From JBBIQS01 sp037442205 (lineage in GTDB: Bacteria > Myxococcota > Myxococcia > Myxococcales > UBA5297), in assembly GCA_037442205.1 (NCBI GenBank), contig JBBIQS010000034.1, positions 12,735 through 76,734 on the forward strand: a DNA stretch of 64,000 nucleotides. The letters run 5' to 3'. The translations under genes and the position numbers were made by a program. The notes below the pieces were generated by a model. It searched no databases. It saw nothing but the letters and a program-made list of their open reading frames with translations, and was not told where the DNA came from. Below are positions 27,424-34,780 of the stretch, piece after piece. The stretch's first letter is position 1, and the number at the start of each line of letters is the position of its first letter.

Positions 27424-28383
27424 CTACATCAGCACCAGCGCGGTCGTCAGCACTGCGGCGACAGGGACCGTGAGGTTGTCATCCAGCCGGTCGCTGAAGA
27501 GCTCGGCGACGGCGCCGGCGAGCGAAGCCAGGCAGGCCGCCAGGATGCACAGCGGCGCCGAGACGCCCGGAGCGAAGAAGAGCAGATAGGCGCCAGCGAC
27601 CAGGGCGCCCGCCCCCGCGAAAGCAGTCGAGCCGACCAGGCTCTTGTTCTTGTGGATCTTGAGCGTGCCCCAGCGGCGGCCGAACCAGCCGGCGGCCGGA
27701 TCTCCGAAGGCCAGCACCAGCACGCCCGCCAGCAGCGCCTCCCGCGAGAAGACCGGGGTCAGCAGGCACAGGGCCAGCAGGTAATAGGTGGCGGAGTTGA
27801 CCTTGTAGTACTCGCCAGGCCGGGCGATGAGCTTGAACACCCCAGTGACCAGCAGGTGGTTCCAGCGCCGGGACATCCGGCGGGTGATCTCCAGGCTGCC
27901 GATGACCGCCAGCAGCACCAGCAGCACCAGCGTCGCCCCGCGGCGGTCGAGGAAGAACTGGTAGCTGATGAAGGCCAGCACGCCCATCGACGCGTGGAAG
28001 AGGGCCCGCGGCAGCTTCTGGGGCTTGAGCGCCTTCAGGCTCAGCTCGGCGCGGACGCCGGCGCTGTCCCAAGCCTCGCGGAACTGCGTCCGCCAGTGCT
28101 CGTAGGCGCGCGCCGCCTCCTCGTACTTGGCCATCGCGTAGCTTCGCGCCGGCTGCCCGTCGAGCGCCCCGCTAAGCTCGCTCAAGCTCGCCTTGAGCTT
28201 GGCCAGCCGCTCGTCCATCTGCGCGTTCGGAACTCGATCGATCAGGCTCTGGCACTTGAGCTTGAGCTCGTCGGATTGGCCCTTCTTCAAGTAGGCCGGC
28301 ACCCGCTCGAGGAAGGCGTGCATCTCCTCCCCGAGGTGCGCCAGCTGCAGGTCAAGCTCCGATGCGAGAGCGAGTTCGTTCAT
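27424..28383 (-). CDS. Phytol/dolichol/DAG-kinase-like CTP-dependent membrane kinase
   Basis: 319 residues. The first ~120 are soluble and helical (LKASLSELSGALDG), unusual for the family; residues ~140-319 hold about six membrane segments. The Dgk1/Sec59/VTE5 signature is present: GEYYKVNSATYYLLAL, then FGDPAAGWFGRRWGTLKIHKNKSLVGSTAF, where the DPAA, GRR and KS..G..AF elements bind CTP and metal in characterised relatives. The product may phosphorylate a polyprenol, phytol or diacylglycerol. MNELALAS at 28383 is chosen as start; an upstream in-frame extension of 16 codons has no better ribosome site. It is convergent with nothing and lies 141 bp from the DsbA-like gene. Confidence 0.8.
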   Translation of the reverse strand: MNELALASELDLQLAHLGEEMHAFLERVPAYLKKGQSDELKLKCQSLIDRVPNAQMDERLAKLKASLSELSGALDGQPARSYAMAKYEEAARAYEHWRTQFREAWDSAGVRAELSLKALKPQKLPRALFHASMGVLAFISYQFFLDRRGATLVLLVLLAVIGSLEITRRMSRRWNHLLVTGVFKLIARPGEYYKVNSATYYLLALCLLTPVFSREALLAGVLVLAFGDPAAGWFGRRWGTLKIHKNKSLVGSTAFAGAGALVAGAYLLFFAPGVSAPLCILAACLASLAGAVAELFSDRLDDNLTVPVAAVLTTALVLM

Positions 28384-28689
28384 GGGCACGCGCCTGAAAA
28401 TGTAAGCGAGGGGACCAGGAGATAGTGCCAAGTGACACTTCTGGGCAAGCGATCAGTTCGCAATCCGGGTTTCCTCCTCTCTGAGCCCGCTTCAACAGCC
28501 GAACGCCTCGAAATCCGAACGCTTTTCCGGCCAGGAAGTGCGCCGGCGCTCGCCGATCTGCCCAGGGCAAGGGCGCGAAAAGGGCTCGAGGCGTCGGCCG
28601 AATGCACGCTTACGCGGCGGGGCGTGCGCGCCGACGTTAGGTTGGGGGCCGAACACTCGCCACATGGGGAGGAGTGGCGCCGGGAGCAA
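28384..28689. other. Intergenic region between divergent genes
   Basis: No gene seen. It contains the 11-bp perfect palindrome AAGTGACACTT (28430-28440), 47 bp before the start of the kinase-like gene on the minus strand, a possible repressor site. No clear promoter boxes were recognised on either strand. Confidence 0.35.
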
Positions 28690-29319
28690 GTGAACGTGCC
28701 TGCCTACGAAGCGATCGGCTATGCAGCGTCGATTCTCGTCGCGGTGTCGCTGACGATGAGCAACGTGATGCGGCTGCGGTGGGTGAACCTCGCCGGAGCG
28801 GTGTTCTTCACGGCGTACGGAGCGCTGGTCGGCGCCTGGCCGGTCTTTGCGGTCAACCTCTTCATCGCCGGGGTGGACCTCTACTACCTGGTGCAGATGA
28901 CGCACCGCCGGGACTTCTTCACTCTCTTGCCCGCCCGCGCCCAGGACGCGCTGGTGCGCAAGTTCCTGCTCTTCTACCGGGCGGACATCGCCCGCTTCTT
29001 CCCCAACGCCACCGCCGAGGCGCTGGCCGGAGTCTCGGGGTTCTTCGTGCTCAGGAACCTGCTGCCGGTCGGCCTGTTCTTCTACCGGCCGAGCGCCGGC
29101 GGCCAAGTCGAGATCGTGCTCGACTACGTCATCCCCGAGTACCGCGACCGCAAGAACGCCGAGTTCGTCTTCCGCATCCTCAACGAGAAGCTGGGCGCCG
29201 AGGGGCTGCAGGCCTTCGTGATCAAGAGCTCGGTGCCCGAGCACCAGCGCTACCTGCTGCGCGAGGGCTTTGCTCCCGATCAGAGCGCGCCGGAGCTGTT
29301 CTGCCGGGCGATCATCTGA
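28690..29319 (+). CDS. YgjV-like membrane protein fused to a GNAT-like domain
   Basis: 209 residues from GTG at 28690, with GGGAG just upstream. Residues ~1-65 contain three membrane spans typical of the YgjV family (AYEAIGYAASILVAVSLTMS, NLAGAVFFTAYGAL, WPVFAVNLFIAGVDLYYL). The rest is soluble: LVRKFLLFYRADIARFFPN, then a GNAT-like core with VLDYVIPEYRDRKNAEFVF, ILNEKLGAEGLQ and HQRYLLREGFAPDQ. It would be an inner-membrane-anchored acyl- or acetyltransferase-like protein of unknown substrate. The last nine codons are repeated 1.28 kb downstream as part of a segmental duplication. Confidence 0.75.
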   Translation: MNVPAYEAIGYAASILVAVSLTMSNVMRLRWVNLAGAVFFTAYGALVGAWPVFAVNLFIAGVDLYYLVQMTHRRDFFTLLPARAQDALVRKFLLFYRADIARFFPNATAEALAGVSGFFVLRNLLPVGLFFYRPSAGGQVEIVLDYVIPEYRDRKNAEFVFRILNEKLGAEGLQAFVIKSSVPEHQRYLLREGFAPDQSAPELFCRAII

Positions 29320-29343
29320 GCGGCCTCGAGTCCCGGCAACGGC

Positions 29344-30423
29344 TCAGTCGCTGACCTCTGGCGCGCACTTTGCCAGCTCCTGGTCGGGCAGCGCCCAGGT
29401 CACGTTGGGCTCGAGCACGAGCCAGCTCACCTCGGGGAGAGTAACCTCGACGAAGCCATCTCGGTGCGTGCCCGGGACGATGGCTGCGTGCTTGAGCAGC
29501 TGCGCCACCTTGCGCAACGGCTCGCCGGGCCGAGCGAGGTAAAGGTCCGCGGGCTGGGTACATCGGGCGTAGCGCGGGCGGCCGCTGCCGTTGCCGCCCC
29601 CGCCTCGCATGCCCAGCCCGCCGCTTCCCAGCCCGCCTCCACCAAAGATGGCGGAAATCTCCTGAGAGCGAGTTCGGGGCTTCTCGACCCAGCCCTCGAG
29701 CTGGCCGGGATGGAGCCTCAGGCGAATCCGCGCCCAGGCGCCTTGTTCTTCACGCACCTCTGGCAGCTGCCCATCCTTGGAAGCCAGGAGCTGTCCCTCC
29801 GCTGGCCCGCCCGGCGTTGCGCTCACCGGGATCGGGCCCTCGCCCTGGAAAGCGACGAAGCGCTGTTTTGCTGCCGTCTCGCTCTCCAGCATGCTCTTGG
29901 GGAAGCCGATGGTGGTGTCTTCGCACCGAGCCGTTGCAGTCAGGGGCCCCGCAGGATTGAAGCTGCGCGGCGCTTCGCCTCTGACCTGCATCTGCCCTTG
30001 CTCGTCGCCGCCCTGCCAGATGACCGGATCGCCTGGCAACCACGTCAGCACCGGGCTCATCGGAGTCGGCTTGTTCACCCTCAACCGCAAACCTCCTTTC
30101 GCGGAGTAGTTTGCGCGGAAAGTGATCCAGCCGGAGGTGAAGGTGGCTCGAGCGCCCTGCTCCGCCGAGCCAAATGGCAGAATCAGCTCCGTCCCTGCCG
30201 CTTTCGCTCCGCGGATCTTGGCGAAAATCGGCCCGTCGGAATCGAGCCGCAGTTCGCCGTCCGCCAAGTGGTACGGATTGAGGAAGTACTTGCAGAGGTA
30301 GGGGTCGTCACTCGGCCTCGCGTCCGCGGCAACCGGGAGCTCGGCGCAGGCCGACAGCAGCGCTGTCGCCAGCACAAGGCCTGACCACCGCCCCAATCGC
30401 CTGTTCTTGTTCGTGTTCTTCAC
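29344..30423 (-). CDS. Duplicated lipoprotein with SH3-like segments (copy A)
   Basis: 359 residues from GTG at 30423, chosen because GGGAGA lies seven bases upstream and the same arrangement recurs in copy B. Lipoprotein signal GLVLATALLSACAELP. Residues ~40-160 are beta-rich (FLNPYHLADGELRLD, LPFGSAEQGARATFTSGWIT). Two SH3b-like segments follow: IPVSATPGGPAEGQLLASKD...GWVEK (~195-250) and ADLYLARPGEPLRKVAQLL...FVEVTL (~295-340), separated by a Gly-rich linker. Six cysteines outside the signal could form disulfides. A surface or peptidoglycan-binding role is plausible from SH3-like folds. Family not recognised. Confidence 0.78.
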   Translation of the reverse strand: MKNTNKNRRLGRWSGLVLATALLSACAELPVAADARPSDDPYLCKYFLNPYHLADGELRLDSDGPIFAKIRGAKAAGTELILPFGSAEQGARATFTSGWITFRANYSAKGGLRLRVNKPTPMSPVLTWLPGDPVIWQGGDEQGQMQVRGEAPRSFNPAGPLTATARCEDTTIGFPKSMLESETAAKQRFVAFQGEGPIPVSATPGGPAEGQLLASKDGQLPEVREEQGAWARIRLRLHPGQLEGWVEKPRTRSQEISAIFGGGGLGSGGLGMRGGGGNGSGRPRYARCTQPADLYLARPGEPLRKVAQLLKHAAIVPGTHRDGFVEVTLPEVSWLVLEPNVTWALPDQELAKCAPEVSD

Positions 30424-30576
30424 TTCGGTTTCTCCCGCAATCGGCACTCTCGCCCTTCGAGAGCAGGGACGAGGCGAGCTGCTGCCGGTTGCAGATTACC
30501 GCTGGCGAAGATCTTCGGGACTGCCATCGCTCGACGCCGGCCGGCGAGACGCTGGCGCGCTGAGGCGCTCTCAGCC

Positions 30577-30603
30577 GAGCTGTTCTGCCGGGCGATGATC
30601 TGA
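30577..30603 (+). pseudogene. Orphan 3' end of the YgjV-like gene in copy B
   Basis: GAGCTGTTCTGCCGGGCGAT then GATCTGA would encode ELFCRAMI-stop, matching the last codons of the gene ending at 29319 (ELFCRAII-stop). Nothing upstream continues the frame as that gene, so this is a duplication scar. Confidence 0.75.
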
Positions 30604-30627
30604 GCGGCCTCGACCTCCGGCAACGGC

Positions 30628-31695
30628 TCAGTCGCTGAGCGCCGGCGCGCATTTGGCCAGCTCCTGGTCGGGCAGCGCCCAGGTCACGTTGGGCTCGAGC
30701 ACGATCCAGCTCACCTCGGGCAGAGTGACCTCAACGAAGCCATCTCGGCGCGTGCCCGCGGCGATGGCGGCGTGCTTGAGTAGCTGCGCCATCTTGCGCA
30801 GCGGCTCTCCGGGACGAGCGACGAAGAGGTCGGCGGGCTGGGTACATCGGGCGCGACGTGGGCGGCCGGTGCCATTCCCGCTCCCGAGGCCGCTTCCCAG
30901 CCCGCCACTGCCGAAGATGGCGGAGAGTGTCTGACGAGAGCGAGTTCTGGCCTTTTCAATCCAGCCCTCAAGCCGGCCGGGATAGAGCCCCAGACGAATC
31001 CGCACCGAATCCCTTTGCTCTTCCAGCACCTGAGGAAGCTCGAACTCCTCGGGGGAGACGAGCTGGCCTTCCGGCCGGCCGCCCGGCGTTGCGCTCACCG
31101 GGATCGGGCCATCGCCCTGGAAGGCGACGAAGGGCGGAGTAGCCGCCGGCTCCCTTTCCGGCAGGCTCTTCGGATGGCCGATGGTGGTGTCTTCGCACCG
31201 CACCGCGGCAGCCAGAGGCGCGGCGGGAGCAAAGTTGCGCGGCGCCTCGCCTCCGACCTGCATCCACCCTTGCTCGTCGCTGCCCTGCCAAACGACCGGA
31301 TCGCCTGGCAACCACGTCAGCACCGGGCTCATCGGAGTCGGCTTGAGCACCTCCAATTGCAGGCCTCCTTTCGCGGAGTAGTTCGCGCGGAAAGTGATCC
31401 AGCCGGAGGTGAAGGTCGCTCGAGCGCCCTGCTCTGCCGAGCCAAATGGCAGAATCAGCTCCGTCCCTGCCGCTTGCGCTCCGCGGACCTTGGCGAAGAT
31501 CGGCCCGCCGGCCTCGAACCGCAGCTCGCCGTCTTCCAGGTAGTACGGGTTGAGGAAGTACTTGCAGAGATAGGGGTCGTCGCTCGCCTTCACCTCCCGA
31601 GCGACTGGGATCTCGGCGCAGGCCGCCAGCAAAACTGGCGCCAGCAGGAGTCCCCAACGAATCCGCAACCCGACGTTCTTTCTCGCCTTTTTCAC
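30628..31695 (-). CDS. Duplicated lipoprotein with SH3-like segments (copy B)
   Basis: 355 residues, paralogue of the downstream copy A and collinear over the whole length, with near-identical blocks (ELILPFGSAEQGARATFTSG, TPMSPVLTWLPGDPV, NVTWALPDQELAKCAP). GTG at 31695 follows AGGAGA. Signal: RIRWGLLLAPVLLAACAEIP. Divergence is concentrated between residues ~165 and ~290, in the SH3-like segment and linker, with a shorter Gly-rich linker than copy A. Both copies keep signals and cysteines, so both look functional. It lies 103 bp downstream of the pntB stop on the same strand. Exact role unknown. Confidence 0.78.
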   Translation of the reverse strand: MKKARKNVGLRIRWGLLLAPVLLAACAEIPVAREVKASDDPYLCKYFLNPYYLEDGELRFEAGGPIFAKVRGAQAAGTELILPFGSAEQGARATFTSGWITFRANYSAKGGLQLEVLKPTPMSPVLTWLPGDPVVWQGSDEQGWMQVGGEAPRNFAPAAPLAAAVRCEDTTIGHPKSLPEREPAATPPFVAFQGDGPIPVSATPGGRPEGQLVSPEEFELPQVLEEQRDSVRIRLGLYPGRLEGWIEKARTRSRQTLSAIFGSGGLGSGLGSGNGTGRPRRARCTQPADLFVARPGEPLRKMAQLLKHAAIAAGTRRDGFVEVTLPEVSWIVLEPNVTWALPDQELAKCAPALSD

Positions 31696-31798
31696 TTCGG
31701 CCTCTCCTGCCATCGGCACTCGCACATCCGTTTGGAACTGGGACGAGGCGAGCTGCTGCCGGTTGCAGGATAGCCGTTCTTCTCCGCTGGACGCGCTC

Positions 31799-33199
31799 TC
31801 AGCCCTTGGCGGCCGCCGGCGCGAGCTCCTTGAGCTCGTTCACCAGCGCCTCCACCGTCTTGGTGGCGTCACCGAAGACCATCATCGTGTTCGGCTTGTA
31901 GAACAGCGCGTTGTCGATGCCGGCGAAGCCCGGATTCATCGAGCGCTTGAGCACCATCACCGAGCGCGCTCTGTCGGCGTTGAGAATCGGCATTCCGTAG
32001 ATCGGGCTGCTGCTGTCGCTGCGCGCCGCCGGATTCACCACGTCGTTGGCGCCGATCACGATCGCCACGTCGGTCCGCTCGAAGTCGTCGTTGATCGCCT
32101 CCATGTCGAACAGCTTGTCGTAGTCGATGCCCGCCTCCGCCAGCAGCACGTTCATGTGGCCGGGCATCCGGCCGGCGACCGGGTGGATGGCGAAGCGAAC
32201 CTCGGTCCCCTTCCGTTCCAGCAGCTCGGCCAGCTTCTTCACCGCGTGCTGCGCCTGCGAGACCGCCATCCCGTACCCGGGGACGATGATCACCCGTTCG
32301 GCGGTGTCGAGAATCGAGGCCGCCTCTTCCGGGCTCGCGCTGCGGTAGGTCGGCACCTCGGCGAGCTTCGCCGGACCCTCCGGCGCCTTGCCGAAGGCCC
32401 CGAAGAGCACGTTGGTGATCGGCCGGTTCATTGCCTTGGTCATGATGATCGACAGGACGAAACCCGAGGCCCCGTCCAGCGCGCCGGCGACGATCAGGAT
32501 GTTGTTCTGCAAGGCGAACCCGGTCGCCGATGCCGCCAGCCCGGCGTACGAGTTGAGCAGCGAGATCACCACCGGCATGTCCGCGGCGCCGATCGGCAGC
32601 ACCAGCGAGATTCCAAACAGCGTCGCCAGCGGCACCATGGTCCAGAAAGCGGTGGTGGCGGTTGGCACGATCACCACGTAGGTGGTCAGCCCGGCGATGG
32701 TCGCGAAGAGCAGGACGTTGACGATGTTCTGCCCGCGGTAGGTGATCGGTCTCCCTGGCAGCCACTCCTGCAGCTTGCCGAAAGCCATCAGCGAGCCGGT
32801 GACGGTCAGGCTGCCGAACATCACCTCGAAACCCAGCGCCACCAGCTGCACGGTGTCCAGCCGCGGGCCGTTCTCCCAGTAGTGCGCGATGCCCACCAGC
32901 GAGGCCGCCAGCGCGCCGAAGGCATGCGACAGCGCGGTCCGTTGCGGCATGGCGGTCATCGGCGTCCAGAGCGCGATGCCGACGCCCAGCAGCGACCCGA
33001 TCACCGAGCCGATCAGAATCTCGGTGAAGCTGATGATCTGGTGGCTGAGCAGCGTGCCGGCGATCGCCAGCACCATCCCCAGTTCCGCCAGATGCATGCC
33101 GGTCCGCGCGGTCCGCGGCGATCCGAGCGAGCGCAGCCCGAAGACGAACAGCAGCGAGGCGACGAAGTAGACCAACCCCACCGCTCCCGCCAGGCTCAT
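31799..33199 (-). CDS. pntB: NAD(P) transhydrogenase beta subunit (PntB)
   Basis: 466 residues, normal length. Residues 1-~260 carry nine membrane spans of the proton channel (LAGAVGLVYFVASLLFVFGL, MFGSLTVTGSLMAFGKLQEW). Residues ~290-466 form the NADP(H)-binding dIII domain, with VIIVPGYGMAVSQAQH (GYGMAVAQ-type nucleotide motif), RFAIHPVAGRMPGHMNVLLAEA and MVFGDATKTV. Together with the two upstream subunits it couples hydride transfer from NADH to NADP+ with proton re-entry, supplying NADPH. The start overlaps the pntAB stop as ATGA. It is the last clear member of the TonB-receptor/transhydrogenase operon. Confidence 0.97.
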   Translation of the reverse strand: MSLAGAVGLVYFVASLLFVFGLRSLGSPRTARTGMHLAELGMVLAIAGTLLSHQIISFTEILIGSVIGSLLGVGIALWTPMTAMPQRTALSHAFGALAASLVGIAHYWENGPRLDTVQLVALGFEVMFGSLTVTGSLMAFGKLQEWLPGRPITYRGQNIVNVLLFATIAGLTTYVVIVPTATTAFWTMVPLATLFGISLVLPIGAADMPVVISLLNSYAGLAASATGFALQNNILIVAGALDGASGFVLSIIMTKAMNRPITNVLFGAFGKAPEGPAKLAEVPTYRSASPEEAASILDTAERVIIVPGYGMAVSQAQHAVKKLAELLERKGTEVRFAIHPVAGRMPGHMNVLLAEAGIDYDKLFDMEAINDDFERTDVAIVIGANDVVNPAARSDSSSPIYGMPILNADRARSVMVLKRSMNPGFAGIDNALFYKPNTMMVFGDATKTVEALVNELKELAPAAAKG

Positions 33200-33522
33200 C
33201 GCCGCACCTTCTTCTCGGAGCGGAACATCTTCAGCATCCGCTCAGTGATCAGGAACCCGCCGACGACGTTGGTCATCGCCGCCGCCACCGCGATGGTCCC
33301 GAGGAGCTTCGGCACCGGCTGCCCTTCCCCGCCGGCGACCAGCAGCGCCCCCACCACCGAGATCGCGGAGACGGCGTTGGTGGCCGACATCAGCGGCGTG
33401 TGCAGCAGCGGCGGCACCCGGCGGATGATGTGGTAGCCGACCACCGCCGCCAGCGCGAACACGTACAGCTCCATCAGCTGCAGCGTTCCTACTGTGATGG
33501 CGCTCTCCTCCATTTGCTTCAC
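33196..33522 (-). CDS. pntAB: NAD(P) transhydrogenase small membrane subunit (PntA C-terminal part)
   Basis: 108 residues with three to four membrane spans (LMELYVFALAAVVGYHIIRR, LMSATNAVSAISVVGALLVA, LLGTIAVAAAMTNVVGGFLI). PPLLHTPLMSATNAVS is the family signature. In this split form, as in Rhodospirillum, the dI domain and membrane segment of PntA are separate proteins. The GTG at 33522 is used; an ATG nine bases later is equally possible. It is translationally coupled to pntB through a 4-bp overlap and follows pntAA by 63 bp. Confidence 0.95.
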   Translation of the reverse strand: MKQMEESAITVGTLQLMELYVFALAAVVGYHIIRRVPPLLHTPLMSATNAVSAISVVGALLVAGGEGQPVPKLLGTIAVAAAMTNVVGGFLITERMLKMFRSEKKVRR

Positions 33523-33585
33523 CCCACCTTTTGCCGGACCTGCATCGAGCCGGCCGCTCCTTGTGGTCCCTGGCGGGACCTCCGG

Positions 33586-34776
33586 TCACGGTTCGGGTCC
33601 CCTGCCCGCCTCTGGCCTCGACTTGGCCGCCGCCAGCGCCTCCCGCACCCTCGCGCTCACCACCTCCCCGCCCTTCGCCACCAGCGTCTGACTCACGATC
33701 TCGTCGTCCGCCCTCAGCTCCAGCTGCCCCTGCTTGTCGATCAGGTTGAGCAGGAACGTGGCGACGTTCTTGGCGTAGAGCTGGCTGGCGTGAAAGGCCA
33801 TGGTCGACGGGAGGTTGACCGGGCCGATGATGGTCACCCCCTCCACCTCGACGGTCTTTCCCTCCACGGTCAGCGCGCAGTTGCCGCCCTGCTCGGCGGC
33901 GAGATCCACCACCACCGCCCCCGGCTTCATCCCCTTCATCATCCCGGCGGTGAGCAGCAGCGGCGCCCGCTTGCCGGGAACCTGGGCGGTGGTGATCACC
34001 GCGTCCGCCGCCCTCACGTACCTGGCCAGCGCCTCTTGCTGGCGGGCCAGCTGCTCGGCGGTCTGGGCCTTGGCGTAGCCGCTCTTGTCCGACAGCTGGC
34101 CGGTCTCCAGCCCCAGCTCGACGAACTTGCCGCCCACCGACTGCACCTGCTCCTTGACCTCGGGGCGCACGTCGTAGGCCTCGACCACCGCCCCCAGCCG
34201 CTTGGCGGTGGCGATCGCCTGCAGCCCGGCAACCCCGGCTCCCAGCACCAGCACCTTGGCCGCGGCCACCGTGCCCGCGGCGGTCATCATCATCGGGAAG
34301 ACCCGCGGCGAAGCCTCGGCCGCCAGCAACACCGCCTTGTAGCCGGCGAGATTGGCCATCGAGCTGAGCACGTCCATCGACTGCGCCCGCGAGATGCGCG
34401 GCAGCAGCTCGAGCGCGAAGAGCGTCACCTGCCGCGCGGCCGCCGCCGCGCTCCGCTCCGGAGAACCGAGCGGGTCCTGCAGCCCGATCAGCACCTGGCC
34501 CGGGTGCGTCAGCGCCAGATCCGCTTCCGCGGCGGGATTGGCCCCCGGCCCGCGCACCTGCAGCAGCACCTCGCAGTCCGCCGCCAGCCGCTGGCGGTCG
34601 GGAGCAACTGCGGCTCCGGCGGCGAGGTAGGCCTCGTCCGGATAGCCCGCCAGTCGGCCGGCGCCCACCTCGACCAGTACCTCGAGGCCGCGCTTGAGCA
34701 GCGGCGCCAGCGCCCCCGGGACCAGCGCCACCCGCCGCTCGCCGGGAAACGACTCTCGCGGCACCCCGACGCGCAT
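33586..34776 (-). CDS. pntAA: NAD(P) transhydrogenase alpha-1 subunit (NAD-binding)
   Basis: 396 residues, dI domain of proton-translocating transhydrogenase, related to alanine dehydrogenase. N-terminus RVGVPRESFPGERRVALVP; the NAD site is VLVLGAGVAGLQAIATAKRLGA (~170-191) with AYDVRP just after; the mobile loop region includes GYAKAQ; VDLAAEQGGNCALT and GPVNLPSTMAFHASQLYAKN are strong family signatures. The soluble subunit binds NADH on the cytoplasmic face. It starts four bases after the stop of the TonB-dependent receptor gene, so the two are almost certainly cotranscribed, an odd partnership. It ends in a short charged tail. Confidence 0.97.
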   Translation of the reverse strand: MRVGVPRESFPGERRVALVPGALAPLLKRGLEVLVEVGAGRLAGYPDEAYLAAGAAVAPDRQRLAADCEVLLQVRGPGANPAAEADLALTHPGQVLIGLQDPLGSPERSAAAAARQVTLFALELLPRISRAQSMDVLSSMANLAGYKAVLLAAEASPRVFPMMMTAAGTVAAAKVLVLGAGVAGLQAIATAKRLGAVVEAYDVRPEVKEQVQSVGGKFVELGLETGQLSDKSGYAKAQTAEQLARQQEALARYVRAADAVITTAQVPGKRAPLLLTAGMMKGMKPGAVVVDLAAEQGGNCALTVEGKTVEVEGVTIIGPVNLPSTMAFHASQLYAKNVATFLLNLIDKQGQLELRADDEIVSQTLVAKGGEVVSARVREALAAAKSRPEAGRGPEP

Positions 34777-34780
34777 GGCT

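Larger units (their letters stand above)
29293..31768. repeat. Tandem segmental duplication, two ~1.2-kb copies
   Basis: Copy A (29293-30495) and copy B (30577-31768) each hold one lipoprotein gene plus flanking DNA. The left edge of both begins with the same GAGCTGTTCTGCCGGGCGAT, which in copy A is the end of the YgjV-like gene. The right edge of both contains GAGGCGAGCTGCTGCCGGTT before the lipoprotein start. Offset is 1284 bp at the left edge and 1274 bp at the right, the difference being a longer Gly-rich linker in copy A. Confidence 0.88.
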
